From a virus: DNA of 64,000 nucleotides. The notes beneath the pieces are model-generated. The model had not been told where the DNA came from. It saw only the letters and a program-made list of their open reading frames with translations, and made no database searches. Positions 25,138 through 33,369 of the stretch are shown in pieces. The stretch covers positions 1 to 64,000 of the IMG/VR virus record IMGVR_UViG_3300042888_001972; one strand, 5' to 3'. The translations under genes were made by a program, and so were the position numbers. Position 1 is the stretch's first letter, and every line of letters starts with the position of its first letter.

Positions 25138-28100
25138 TTAAATATTCTCGAACGAAGCTCCTGTTGGAGTAATAAAGAATTCAATATCAATAAATTCTAA
25201 CGCTTTCGTCGGTTTCAAGTAAATTTTACCTGTTAATGTATTTCTATCTAAATCCTCAGGAGATGATGAAACTGTTACACGGAAATCGTATAAACCTCGG
25301 TCTCTTCTGATTGAATCTAATATAGGGTTAACACTATCTAAGAATTGTTGTCTAACAACTTGGTCGTTTTGTTCAAACAATAATCTTACCGCTACTGCTG
25401 ATATTAACTTACGAGCTTGAAGTAATAATCTTCTTACATTCAATCTGTTAAGTGCTGTGTCAGCAACTTGTAATGTTTTATTACCCCAAATAACCGTACC
25501 AACATCTGAGAAAGTTGCGATAGGGTTAATTCTACCTTGGTATAATGTATCTCTATCTTCTTGAGTCAATTTAACTCTTGCTTTAACTGAGTTTACAAGA
25601 CCTCTTGTGTAACCCGCTGATGCGAACCATGGGAAAGCAATGTTGTCTGTTAATGCTAAGTTTCTACAAACTTCACCTGTTGCAGGTAAATAAATTTGTG
25701 TATTATTAACAGTATCTCTTGTTAAAATCCAAGGATAGTAAGTTGCAGTATAATTAGAGTCAATTCCAGTATTATCTAAGTTATCAACCGCCTCTTGAGA
25801 ATAGATAACATCTTGTGGATTTGTTGAATCCGGTGTGTACATTCTATAATCAGGAGTTGTTGTAATATAAACAGAATCCGCTCTTTGGAATTGAACCATA
25901 TCAATTGTTTCTTCAACTAAGTTTGAGTTATTAACATAATCAATACTTGCTGTTGCTAATACATTAATATTAGTAGCTTCAGGATTCGCAAATGTTAATA
26001 TACCAAGTAAGTAAGCGTAATAGTCAGTGTTTGCAAAATCTTGAGTATTATTTTCAACTACAATACGTTTGAATAAACCTTCACCTGTTGCATTTGGATA
26101 TCTTGTTGATACCGATGCTCCTGCTAAAAATCCTGATTGACCTAATTGGAATCTATCTTCATTTGTACGATATTCTCTATAAATGTCCCATCCATCAAAT
26201 CCACCAGCAAAACATAAAGTATATTTTCTTGAGTAAATGAAATAGTATGGATTTTCTTGAGTTTCAGGGTCTGTTCTAAACTCAGCTACACCACATTCAA
26301 AAGCAGTTTGACCACTTGTGTCATAACTATTTGAAATTGTTACAACTGTCGCTCCGGAGTCCATGTGAAAACCTTTACTTACATAATTCCAAGCAGCGCC
26401 TTCAACAGGTGTTATTGAGTTCACCCAAGACGCTGGATTTTGTCTTCCTTTATATGATAAGAATGATTCGTCAATACCATATTGTGTTGAGAAACCTAAA
26501 TAAGTTCTTCTAACAATATCACCAGGTGATTCAACTAAATTTGAACTACCTGTTGGGGTTCCAAATGGAGGGTTAGCGATTGTCTCACCAGGGAAAAAAT
26601 ATTTTGTTTTAAATACAGGGTATGGTGATGGGTTAGTCACTGATTCATATTCTCTTTGAGTATAACCTTCAAAACCACATGGTATTGCATCAATTGGTGC
26701 CTCATCAGCCAACTCAATCATTACATATTTTGATAATAATGCGTATTCACCATTAGTTGAACCTAATTTTTTAGCAACGAAGTTATTAGAATTAGGGTCC
26801 ATATTACAATTAGTAAATTTCTCAATAACAATAGGGTTTGAATCCGTGTCAAAGAAATTTCTAACTAAAACATCAAATGTCATATTGTTAAATGATAAAT
26901 TTGCGATAGACACTTTAACTTCAGTGTTTGCAGTACCCCCATCAGAGATTGAAACAAATTTAAATAATTTATAAACTTTATTACCTCTTAATTCTGACAC
27001 CAAATAAGGTGTACTAGGTGATTGATATCTTTCAACACTATAAGCAATTGAATTTGATTGTTCACTTCTAGCTTCAGGTAATGCAACTAATTGAGGGTTA
27101 ATACCTTTAATATAACCTTGATTGAAAGCATATGCCAATGAACTTGGATAAATTTCTTCAACAAATAAAGGAACCTCATTTCTTGATTTTCCAAAATTAT
27201 CAACACCTAACACTTTTGTAATAAACTTAGATGAAGTTGCCGATAAATTAGTTTCGAACGTAAAAATGTCTCCATCTTTTGTTACACCTGATAAACCAAA
27301 TGATGCAAAAGGATTTTTATCCGTATCCACATATTGTTCGTTTGTTAATAACGTAACATTATTTTCATTATTTACTTCATATATTTGTCCATGATTATCA
27401 CTTGTCGAACTATTAGTATATAATGAAATACCTCTTGAACGAAGTGTTGCTACAACCATATTGTTAAATTCAGTATAAGCAGTACCAATAAATGTATAGT
27501 AATCACCCGAAATTGTTCCTGAGAAAGTTTGTGAGTCACCTGTTCCTGTAACTGATAAAGCACTTATATTATAATCAAATGAGTATCCTGTATAAGCATT
27601 ACCTGTATAATTATTAAAGTTAGCATAAAACCATGAGTCATTTTCAGATGCCGATAAATCGTTAGTTGCTAAGTTATTCGTATCTGAACCAAATTCATTT
27701 ACAACTGTTGTGTAATTATTCGTAATATTATAATAATCTGTTTCAGGAATTGCTCCATAAATAAATGCTGTTGTAGCAGTTAAAGTATTATTATCAACTG
27801 CATTATAAATATTTGCAGTAAAATCAGTGTCAAATGTAGATACGCTACCATCAGATAATCTATATTGTGTGTTTAAGTTAGTCTGAACCGCAGATGGGAA
27901 TGAACCACTAATAAAATTAACGGTACCCGCACTCGTTGCACCTGTAAAAGATACAGACCAAGCAGTTGCTCCGGTTGGACTTTGTGTAATTGTTGTTGGG
28001 TCAACATTTGCAGTAACTCTAATACTCCAAGATGGACCAGCATCATATCCTGACAATCCTAAGATTCTTGTCACGAACAACTGATTCGATTGTTGTAAGT

Positions 28101-28359
28101 AAGATTTAGCTATGTATGCCGCCTCATATTTAGGGATTTGTGTGTTAACAAATTTAGTTGGTTCTGTTCCTCCGAAAAAGGCTTGGAACTCATCGTAGTT
28201 TGTTATGAATACCGGTTCAAATGCAGGACCTCTTAAAGTCTCACCAACTAAACCTAGGGTAGTAACACCCACACTTTGTGCTACGAATGATAAGTCAGTT
28301 TCAGAAGTGTATACCCCCGGTGAAACGAAAACTTTTTGATTTGCTTGTGCTGTTGCCAT
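25138..28359 (-). CDS. Tail sheath protein, gp18-like, enlarged
   Basis: Forms the contractile sheath around the tail tube. The N-terminus (VFVSPGVYTSETDLSF, residues about 10-25, then VGETLRGPAFEP) and C-terminal domain (RRLLLQARKLISAVAVRLLF to LKPTKALEFIDIEFFITP, about 945-1065) are the conserved parts that interlock neighbouring subunits. At 1073 residues it is over 400 longer than T4 gp18 (659). The extra sequence is a Thr/Ser/Asn/Tyr-rich beta-type region between about 120 and 870, probably surface-exposed decoration domains. It has its own late motif upstream and a strong terminator downstream. Confidence 0.92.
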   Translation of the reverse strand: MATAQANQKVFVSPGVYTSETDLSFVAQSVGVTTLGLVGETLRGPAFEPVFITNYDEFQAFFGGTEPTKFVNTQIPKYEAAYIAKSYLQQSNQLFVTRILGLSGYDAGPSWSIRVTANVDPTTITQSPTGATAWSVSFTGATSAGTVNFISGSFPSAVQTNLNTQYRLSDGSVSTFDTDFTANIYNAVDNNTLTATTAFIYGAIPETDYYNITNNYTTVVNEFGSDTNNLATNDLSASENDSWFYANFNNYTGNAYTGYSFDYNISALSVTGTGDSQTFSGTISGDYYTFIGTAYTEFNNMVVATLRSRGISLYTNSSTSDNHGQIYEVNNENNVTLLTNEQYVDTDKNPFASFGLSGVTKDGDIFTFETNLSATSSKFITKVLGVDNFGKSRNEVPLFVEEIYPSSLAYAFNQGYIKGINPQLVALPEARSEQSNSIAYSVERYQSPSTPYLVSELRGNKVYKLFKFVSISDGGTANTEVKVSIANLSFNNMTFDVLVRNFFDTDSNPIVIEKFTNCNMDPNSNNFVAKKLGSTNGEYALLSKYVMIELADEAPIDAIPCGFEGYTQREYESVTNPSPYPVFKTKYFFPGETIANPPFGTPTGSSNLVESPGDIVRRTYLGFSTQYGIDESFLSYKGRQNPASWVNSITPVEGAAWNYVSKGFHMDSGATVVTISNSYDTSGQTAFECGVAEFRTDPETQENPYYFIYSRKYTLCFAGGFDGWDIYREYRTNEDRFQLGQSGFLAGASVSTRYPNATGEGLFKRIVVENNTQDFANTDYYAYLLGILTFANPEATNINVLATASIDYVNNSNLVEETIDMVQFQRADSVYITTTPDYRMYTPDSTNPQDVIYSQEAVDNLDNTGIDSNYTATYYPWILTRDTVNNTQIYLPATGEVCRNLALTDNIAFPWFASAGYTRGLVNSVKARVKLTQEDRDTLYQGRINPIATFSDVGTVIWGNKTLQVADTALNRLNVRRLLLQARKLISAVAVRLLFEQNDQVVRQQFLDSVNPILDSIRRDRGLYDFRVTVSSSPEDLDRNTLTGKIYLKPTKALEFIDIEFFITPTGASFENI

Positions 28360-28392
28360 TATCTAATTATTCTATTGCAGATTTATTTTATA

Positions 28393-28400
28393 GATAAATA
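28393..28400 (-). promoter_or_regulatory. Late-promoter motif before the tail sheath gene
   Basis: TATTTATC followed by TATAAAAT on the minus strand, 33 nt before the ATG. Confidence 0.55.
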
Positions 28401-28479
28401 TTCAATAAAATATCAAAAAACTTTACTTTTAGATATGTATTTGTAAAGAGTATGAATTAATTCTACCTTTTTTCTACCT

Positions 28480-28641
28480 ATGAAACAGACAAAAGAAATC
28501 AAGAATATTAAAATTGACCCCGCCGTACACGACATACTGAAAAAGTACTGTGAAAAGCGAGGATTAAAAATTTATAAGTTTTTGGAAAAATTAATCGTAG
28601 AAACCTGTAAAGAGAAGAAAGATATCTACGGTGAGAATTAA
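28480..28641 (+). CDS. Small ribbon-helix-helix-like protein, possible regulator
   Basis: A 53-residue plus-strand gene lying alone between minus-strand tail genes. It reads as one beta strand (KNIKIDP) followed by two helices (AVHDILKKYCEKRG and KIYKFLEKLIVETCKE). That is the layout of Arc/MetJ-type ribbon-helix-helix DNA-binding proteins, which act as dimers. Its last 4 nt overlap the stop of the convergent gene at 28638. Lysine-rich composition supports nucleic-acid binding. It could repress a phage or host promoter, or the sheath gene promoter located 80 nt away and divergent from it. No clear promoter of either class was found upstream. Confidence 0.6.
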   Translation: MKQTKEIKNIKIDPAVHDILKKYCEKRGLKIYKFLEKLIVETCKEKKDIYGEN

Positions 28642-29675
28642 ACTAATAAGTTTTCAAACTGAATTGTTGACTCTAAACTATCATTAGTTTTAATAACATC
28701 AATACGTAAAATATCATTAGTGGTTATTTGAATATTTTGAACATCCGTCCCAAAATAATCTCCATTAATATAGACATCATATGAATCTACGTTAATCCAA
28801 TTTGAAAAAGAAAGATTTGCAGTATACGCAACTACATCACTTAAACTATCATTACCTACAATAAATAAATAATTCTCTAAAAACTCATTTGGATTTTTTG
28901 GGAATTTTTCTCTTTTAGTATTGCCTGTTCCTGTTAATTCCATAAGTTGGGTCACTCTTGCAATTGCAGGCTTAACCTGAAATTCTTCTTCATCAATCAA
29001 ATAACCTAACATGGTAAAATCATATGATTGAACATAATACTTCCTTGACTCCAAACTCATTTGAGATTCATCGGAAACATTATTCATAATAATTGGAACG
29101 TATTGACCCTTGATAAATGTATATGCCTGTCTTGATGAAAACTTCTGCATAATTATTTTATTCAACTGATTAAGTTCTCTCATTCGATTACAAATTATCT
29201 TAACACTATAATTGATATCCACGGGAACCGGTTGAGGTATTGTGTAGATATCCATTCCTTGTTCGTTTCCATTCCAAGTTGGAACAGATGCATAATAGAA
29301 TTGTTTTCTATCCGGGATTGTGTATTGTAATGATGGATTGGTACCAAACTTAACTTCAGGACTTCTAACTACCGTGATAAAGGGCGGGGATGGGTTATAA
29401 TCTAAATCCACAAATAAGGCAGTCTCAACGTATTGAGTCCAGTTTTGAGTTGTGATTATAATATCCACCATTGGAACTATTTTCCCTGCGGTGACAACCT
29501 CTAAATCAGTTTTAACAAAATCTAACATTCCTCTATCTAAATCGGCGTGTAGTACTGATTTAGGAAGATATGTTCCGTCTTTATTAATATATTCCAATAG
29601 TTGTTCCCTACGAGCAGACAATGTCTTCTGTGGTACTAATGGTAATGTTGGTATAACTTTCTTTGGTAATGGCAT
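28638..29675 (-). CDS. Tail completion/neck protein, possibly gp15-like
   Basis: A 345-residue structural protein. Its position between neck-type genes and the tail sheath is that of T4 gp15, the tail sheath stabiliser. Internal features that agree loosely with gp15-type proteins are PVDINYSVKIICNRMREL, SRQAYTFIKGQYVPI and a helix/strand MLGYLIDEEEFQVKPAI. It is 70 residues longer than T4 gp15. The C-terminal 90 residues form a separate beta-rich segment. There is no late motif of its own; it is the last gene of an operon starting at 31520. A structural role is likely, but the exact equivalence is tentative. Confidence 0.5.
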   Translation of the reverse strand: MPLPKKVIPTLPLVPQKTLSARREQLLEYINKDGTYLPKSVLHADLDRGMLDFVKTDLEVVTAGKIVPMVDIIITTQNWTQYVETALFVDLDYNPSPPFITVVRSPEVKFGTNPSLQYTIPDRKQFYYASVPTWNGNEQGMDIYTIPQPVPVDINYSVKIICNRMRELNQLNKIIMQKFSSRQAYTFIKGQYVPIIMNNVSDESQMSLESRKYYVQSYDFTMLGYLIDEEEFQVKPAIARVTQLMELTGTGNTKREKFPKNPNEFLENYLFIVGNDSLSDVVAYTANLSFSNWINVDSYDVYINGDYFGTDVQNIQITTNDILRIDVIKTNDSLESTIQFENLLV

Positions 29676-29676
29676 T

Positions 29677-30213
29677 TTATTTCTTAACTACAAATAATTT
29701 ATTTTGTGAATTTATCATATCAACTTCAGTTGCACTATAAATTGGTTCTCCACTTGATTTATAAACAAATGAATCATACTTGTATGGATTATAGGTAACA
29801 ATCATATCTGATGATGGTGTTGGTATGTCATCACAAGGGTATTCACAAAAATCCATTAAATCCCCAATAACAAACGCATGGACATTTTTTGATTTTTCCG
29901 AACGAACTCTGTCTTTCCCACCTTTTCTAACTCTAAACTCAACATCCCCTAATTTAACATAATCCGCATGCATTATGACTTTAGATTTATATGTTACCGA
30001 AAAAGTATGTTTGTGAAGGTTATAATAAACCATAACTCTTTTTCCAATATGACTTTCTTCTGAGTTATCGTGTCCACATTTATGACAAATATAAGGGTCG
30101 TCACCACCATCAGCTAAATCCCATGACCAACCACACTCGTCACAAATTACTTTATCTTTTGTGACAATTTCAAATATTCTTCTTAATTGAGATTCTTTAA
30201 CTAATACTTTCAT
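29677..30213 (-). CDS. Zinc-ribbon protein of unknown function
   Basis: A 178-residue protein with a CPXCG-type zinc ribbon. C24 and C27 (ICDECGWSW) and C43 and C46 (YICHKCGHDN) are separated by an acidic Gly loop. The N-terminus MKVLVKESQLRRIFE resembles the leader on the two paralogues just upstream (EYIITESKL). The rest is beta-rich and basic, followed by a mixed C-terminal half (MDFCEYPCDDIPTP). One nucleotide separates its stop from the start of the downstream gene region, so it is translated with its neighbours. It may bind DNA or RNA through the ribbon; I cannot give a specific job. Confidence 0.6.
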   Translation of the reverse strand: MKVLVKESQLRRIFEIVTKDKVICDECGWSWDLADGGDDPYICHKCGHDNSEESHIGKRVMVYYNLHKHTFSVTYKSKVIMHADYVKLGDVEFRVRKGGKDRVRSEKSKNVHAFVIGDLMDFCEYPCDDIPTPSSDMIVTYNPYKYDSFVYKSSGEPIYSATEVDMINSQNKLFVVKK

Positions 30214-30215
30214 TA

Positions 30216-30617
30216 TTAATAATGTGTTGATACCGATTTAACCGGTAATTTAAAATTATCTTGAACCCATTTTTTCATAGGTTCAACCCAATGGTCATCA
30301 AACATAGTGTCTAAATGTTCACCATATTTGCCCATAACTTCTAAAATAGGTGCTTGTTTTCTAAACGATTTAGTTGATGGATTATTTTCATAATAATCCA
30401 CATCAAAATAATAAAAAACTATGTCAGTATCATCTTCCCCATTCCATTCTCCTTTAAAGAACATTAAAAAGTTTTCATCATCCTTATCTATATCCTCATA
30501 ACCATCTTCGTCAGAACCAGTCCCATAGACCCAATCCATTTCACTTGGGTTTAGATAACTATCAATGTACTGATAGATGGCATTAAATAATTTACTCTCT
30601 GTTATTATGTATTCCAT
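30216..30617 (-). CDS. Acidic protein, paralogue A of a tandem pair
   Basis: A 133-residue acidic protein of unknown function, about a third of whose residues are D, E, Y or W. It shares its first 18 residues almost exactly with the next gene upstream (YIITESKLFNAIYQYID). It also shares later blocks: a PS.(K/R)SF motif, APIL/TPIL, LDTMF/LETMF, MKKWVQDNF/FKKWFENKF and LPVK. The pair is a tandem duplication. High acidity suggests DNA mimicry or interaction with a basic partner, which is an inference. Its ATG overlaps the stop of the upstream paralogue by one base. It lies in the late operon with neck proteins. Confidence 0.6.
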   Translation of the reverse strand: MEYIITESKLFNAIYQYIDSYLNPSEMDWVYGTGSDEDGYEDIDKDDENFLMFFKGEWNGEDDTDIVFYYFDVDYYENNPSTKSFRKQAPILEVMGKYGEHLDTMFDDHWVEPMKKWVQDNFKLPVKSVSTHY

Positions 30618-31006
30618 TAATCAGCTACAATTGTTTTAACGGGTAATTCAAATTTATTTTCAAACCATTTTTTAAAAGGTCCTTTCCAATATTCACCAAA
30701 CATTGTTTCTAACGTTCCATAATCATTAACAATTAAAATTGGTGTTTGATTTATAAAAGATTGTCTTGAAGGTTCATCTGAATAATATTCCTTTACAATA
30801 TAAATAAATAACATCCCATTTTCATCATAATCACCATCATATTCAGTCTTAAAAAACTCCGTAATATATGGATTTTCTTTGTCATCATGTTCATCATCAT
30901 TCCAAGTTGTTGGATTAAAATAATCAATTTTATCCACATCATATGACCCATCAATATACTGATAGATTGCGTTAAATAATTTACTCTCTGTTATTATGTA
31001 TTCCAC
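30617..31006 (-). CDS. Acidic protein, paralogue B of a tandem pair
   Basis: The upstream copy of the tandem acidic pair. An ATG at 31033 would add nine residues (MKTNLEEYN), but the paralogue begins exactly at the equivalent of the GTG at 31006. That GTG is one base past the stop of the preceding gene (TAATG overlap region), so I favour GTG and a 129-residue protein. The 5' ends of the two genes are nearly identical at DNA level (about 47 of 49 bases, 30567-30617 versus 30957-31006), far more than the rest. This points to recent duplication or gene conversion of the leader region. Function unknown. Confidence 0.58.
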   Translation of the reverse strand: MEYIITESKLFNAIYQYIDGSYDVDKIDYFNPTTWNDDEHDDKENPYITEFFKTEYDGDYDENGMLFIYIVKEYYSDEPSRQSFINQTPILIVNDYGTLETMFGEYWKGPFKKWFENKFELPVKTIVAD

Positions 31007-31007
31007 A

Positions 31008-31520
31008 TTATATTCCTCTAAATTCGTTTTCACTTACATAAGTGGCAACAACACTTCTATAAAATGGTTTATATCCACCATACGTGTGTTTATTATCTGA
31101 CCTAACATATCCATCATCACTTACTACATAATATCTAACTCGGTCTTCAGTTTCATAATACCCAAGATAATCTCCTTGGAATATCTCAACACCCAATTCA
31201 TCAAGAGTTTTCTGATACAATGAGAATTTCATATTACCCGGTTCTTGTAATTCAACTCGAGAATTACCATAATTTTTAGATGTTGGAGCCATTACCTGAA
31301 CCAAACCTTGTAATTCAACAGGGGCCATGAATTGGATACCATCTTCCGTAACCTCACCATAAACATCATCTGTTTTGGTTTTATATCTATCGATACGATA
31401 TAGGATTACCGTGAAGTTCATATCACCCAATAACCACTCCTCACCCATACCGATGTCTAAAGCGTAATCCTCCGCTCCGAAGAATTTACCTAATCTTGTA
31501 ATTGGAACTAATTTTTGCAT
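31008..31520 (-). CDS. Probable neck/head-completion protein, gp14-like
   Basis: A 170-residue protein heading the neck/tail-completion operon. The segment DVYGEVTEDGIQFMAPVELQG followed by GNMKFSLYQKTLDELGVEIFQGDYLGYY fits the general pattern of T4-like gp14 neck proteins: a YGE motif, then a beta domain describing an interface loop. Length is below T4 gp14 (256). The N-terminus (RLGKFFGAEDYALDIGMG) has no signal peptide. A late motif lies 5 nt before its ATG, back-to-back with the early promoter of the SNF2 helicase gene. Structural assignment is moderate; gp14 equivalence is tentative. Confidence 0.5.
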   Translation of the reverse strand: MQKLVPITRLGKFFGAEDYALDIGMGEEWLLGDMNFTVILYRIDRYKTKTDDVYGEVTEDGIQFMAPVELQGLVQVMAPTSKNYGNSRVELQEPGNMKFSLYQKTLDELGVEIFQGDYLGYYETEDRVRYYVVSDDGYVRSDNKHTYGGYKPFYRSVVATYVSENEFRGI

Positions 31521-31523
31521 ATA

Positions 31524-31554
31524 TTGATAAATACTTCAATATCAACTATATTTA
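31524..31554 (+). promoter_or_regulatory. Early/host-type promoter for the SNF2 helicase gene
   Basis: Plus strand TTG (31524-31526), 20 nt, TATATTTA (31547-31554), about 21 nt before the ATG at 31576. The -7 element is the same octamer as for gp32 and DNA polymerase. Confidence 0.6.
31526..31533 (-). promoter_or_regulatory. Late-promoter motif before the gp14-like gene
   Basis: TATTTATC on the minus strand, 5 nt before the ATG, so a T4-like spacing would give a leaderless or nearly leaderless mRNA. It lies inside the early promoter of the divergent helicase gene. Confidence 0.55.
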
Positions 31555-31575
31555 ATTCAAATATTTTTTGTATAG

Positions 31576-33327
31576 ATGGATGTAAGTCTCGAGTCAAAAG
31601 CATTGTCCCTATTGGAAACCTATGAAGGTGGTAATAACTACCTGATTGAGTTAAAACGAAAGTCTCAATTAAATAGAAAATTTTATCCCACAAGGAGTCA
31701 ATCAGAATACATTATTAACAATCATGATAAACAACCCAAAGTCGCTAAGAAATGGGTTATTCTTGATGCCTACTTTGCACAAAAACTTGCAGATGATAAA
31801 CTATACACCGAAATACCACAAAAAGTTTGGGTAGAAAAACTATTATCTGATAAAGAAAAGGCATTTCATATTTGGGGTAAAGTATTCGAAAACGAGGAAT
31901 TATATCACTTTTGGTTACCTAAAGCCGCCATCATTAAAGATAATACCGTTAAGGATGTTGTTATTGATTATTCAAAATATTCTAATCGTCCCCCTCTTGA
32001 ACACCAAAAAGAAGCTATCCAAAAATTAGTTGAGAATAAAAAGTTTATCCTTGCCGATGATATGGGTCTTGGTAAAACCACTTCAACGATTATTGCCGCA
32101 TTAGAGACCGGAGCAAAGAAAATTTTAATTATTTGTCCGGCGACTCTTAAAATTAACTGGAAACGAGAGATTGAAAATTATTCTGACCGACCAATTTTTA
32201 TTTCAGAAGGAAAACAATTTAGTACAGAAGATGACTTTGTTATTGTCAACTACGACATTATAAAGAATTTTCACGACCCAAAAAAGAAAGACGATTCTCT
32301 CATTTTAATGTCAAAATTTGATTTGATTATTATTGATGAAGCACATTATATTAAAAACGCTCAAGCTCAACGAACAAAACTTATCAACGATATAACCAAG
32401 AGTGTTGATAGATTATGGTTGTTAACCGGTACACCGATGACTTCCCGTCCAATAGATTATTTTAACTTACTTAGTTTAATTGATTCACCTGTTGCCAAGA
32501 ATTGGATGGCGTATGTTATTCGTTATTGTGCCGGTTTTCAATTTAAAGTTGGTCCAAGAAAAATTTGGAATGTCCAAGGAGCATCAAACCTTGAAGAATT
32601 ACGAGATAGAACAGTTGGTCTAACATTAAGAAGATTAAAAGAGAATGTTTTAGATTTACCTGATAAAATTATTACACCTGTTTATTTGAGATTAAAATCA
32701 AAAATGTATGAGGAAGTAATGGGTGATTATTATAATTGGTATGAAAAAAACCCTGAAGAATCAAAATCACTAACAGTACAATTCACCAAACTAACTAAAA
32801 TTAGACAAATTATTGCAGATGAGAAAATTTCTCAAACAATTGAAATTGCTGAAAATATTATTGAACAAGATAAAAAAGTAATCATCTTTTGTAATTTTAC
32901 CGATTCATTAAATAAAATTACTGAACACTTTGGAAAGGCATCGGTTAAACTTGATGGGTCAATGTCCAAAGTTGAGAGACAGTTTAGTGTTGACCAATTT
33001 CAAGAGAATGATAAAATAAAAGTATTTGTTGGGAATATTAAAGCAGCCGGTGTCGGAATTACTTTAACTTCCGCAGAGGCAGTAATCTTTAATGACTTAT
33101 CATTCTTACCATCTGACCACGCACAAGCAGAAGACCGAGCATATAGATATGGTCAAAAAAATAATGTATTAGTTTATTACCCAATTTTTGAAAATACAAT
33201 CGAGGGAATCATTTACGATATACTCCACAATAAGAAACAAGTTATTGCAACCGTTATGGGTGATAATCAAAATACTGCCGACGCAGCTCAAGAAATTTTA
33301 AAGAGAATTAATGAAATGCGTCGTTAA
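31576..33327 (+). CDS. SNF2-family DNA helicase/translocase
   Basis: ATP-dependent DNA translocase of the SWI2/SNF2 type, likely filling the role of T4 UvsW in recombination and stalled-fork repair. It has 583 residues. Motif I is LADDMGLGKTTS (159-170), motif Ia CPATLKINW, motif II IIDEAHYIKN (252-261), motif III LLTGTPMTS (282-290). Motifs V/VI include GVGITL and QAEDRAYRYGQ near the C-terminus. The N-terminal 130 residues form an accessory domain with an HARP-like flavour (SMARCAL1 relatives anneal DNA), which I could not confirm. It has an early promoter and is the first gene of the plus-strand block, divergent from the neck operon. Confidence 0.9.
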   Translation: MDVSLESKALSLLETYEGGNNYLIELKRKSQLNRKFYPTRSQSEYIINNHDKQPKVAKKWVILDAYFAQKLADDKLYTEIPQKVWVEKLLSDKEKAFHIWGKVFENEELYHFWLPKAAIIKDNTVKDVVIDYSKYSNRPPLEHQKEAIQKLVENKKFILADDMGLGKTTSTIIAALETGAKKILIICPATLKINWKREIENYSDRPIFISEGKQFSTEDDFVIVNYDIIKNFHDPKKKDDSLILMSKFDLIIIDEAHYIKNAQAQRTKLINDITKSVDRLWLLTGTPMTSRPIDYFNLLSLIDSPVAKNWMAYVIRYCAGFQFKVGPRKIWNVQGASNLEELRDRTVGLTLRRLKENVLDLPDKIITPVYLRLKSKMYEEVMGDYYNWYEKNPEESKSLTVQFTKLTKIRQIIADEKISQTIEIAENIIEQDKKVIIFCNFTDSLNKITEHFGKASVKLDGSMSKVERQFSVDQFQENDKIKVFVGNIKAAGVGITLTSAEAVIFNDLSFLPSDHAQAEDRAYRYGQKNNVLVYYPIFENTIEGIIYDILHNKKQVIATVMGDNQNTADAAQEILKRINEMRR

Positions 33328-33340
33328 AACAATTTTTGAT

Positions 33341-33348
33341 TATTTATA
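33341..33348 (+). promoter_or_regulatory. Late-promoter motif before the SOD-fusion gene
   Basis: TATTTATA on the plus strand, 21 nt before the ATG at 33370. It implies late expression independent of the upstream early helicase gene. Confidence 0.55.
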
Positions 33349-33369
33349 TGTAATGGTTAATCCAAACAT

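Noticed and set aside
31508-31693. Minus-strand ORF of 61 codons overlapping the SNF2 helicase start
   Set aside because: It lies opposite the helicase gene, covers the divergent promoter region and has no recognisable composition of its own.
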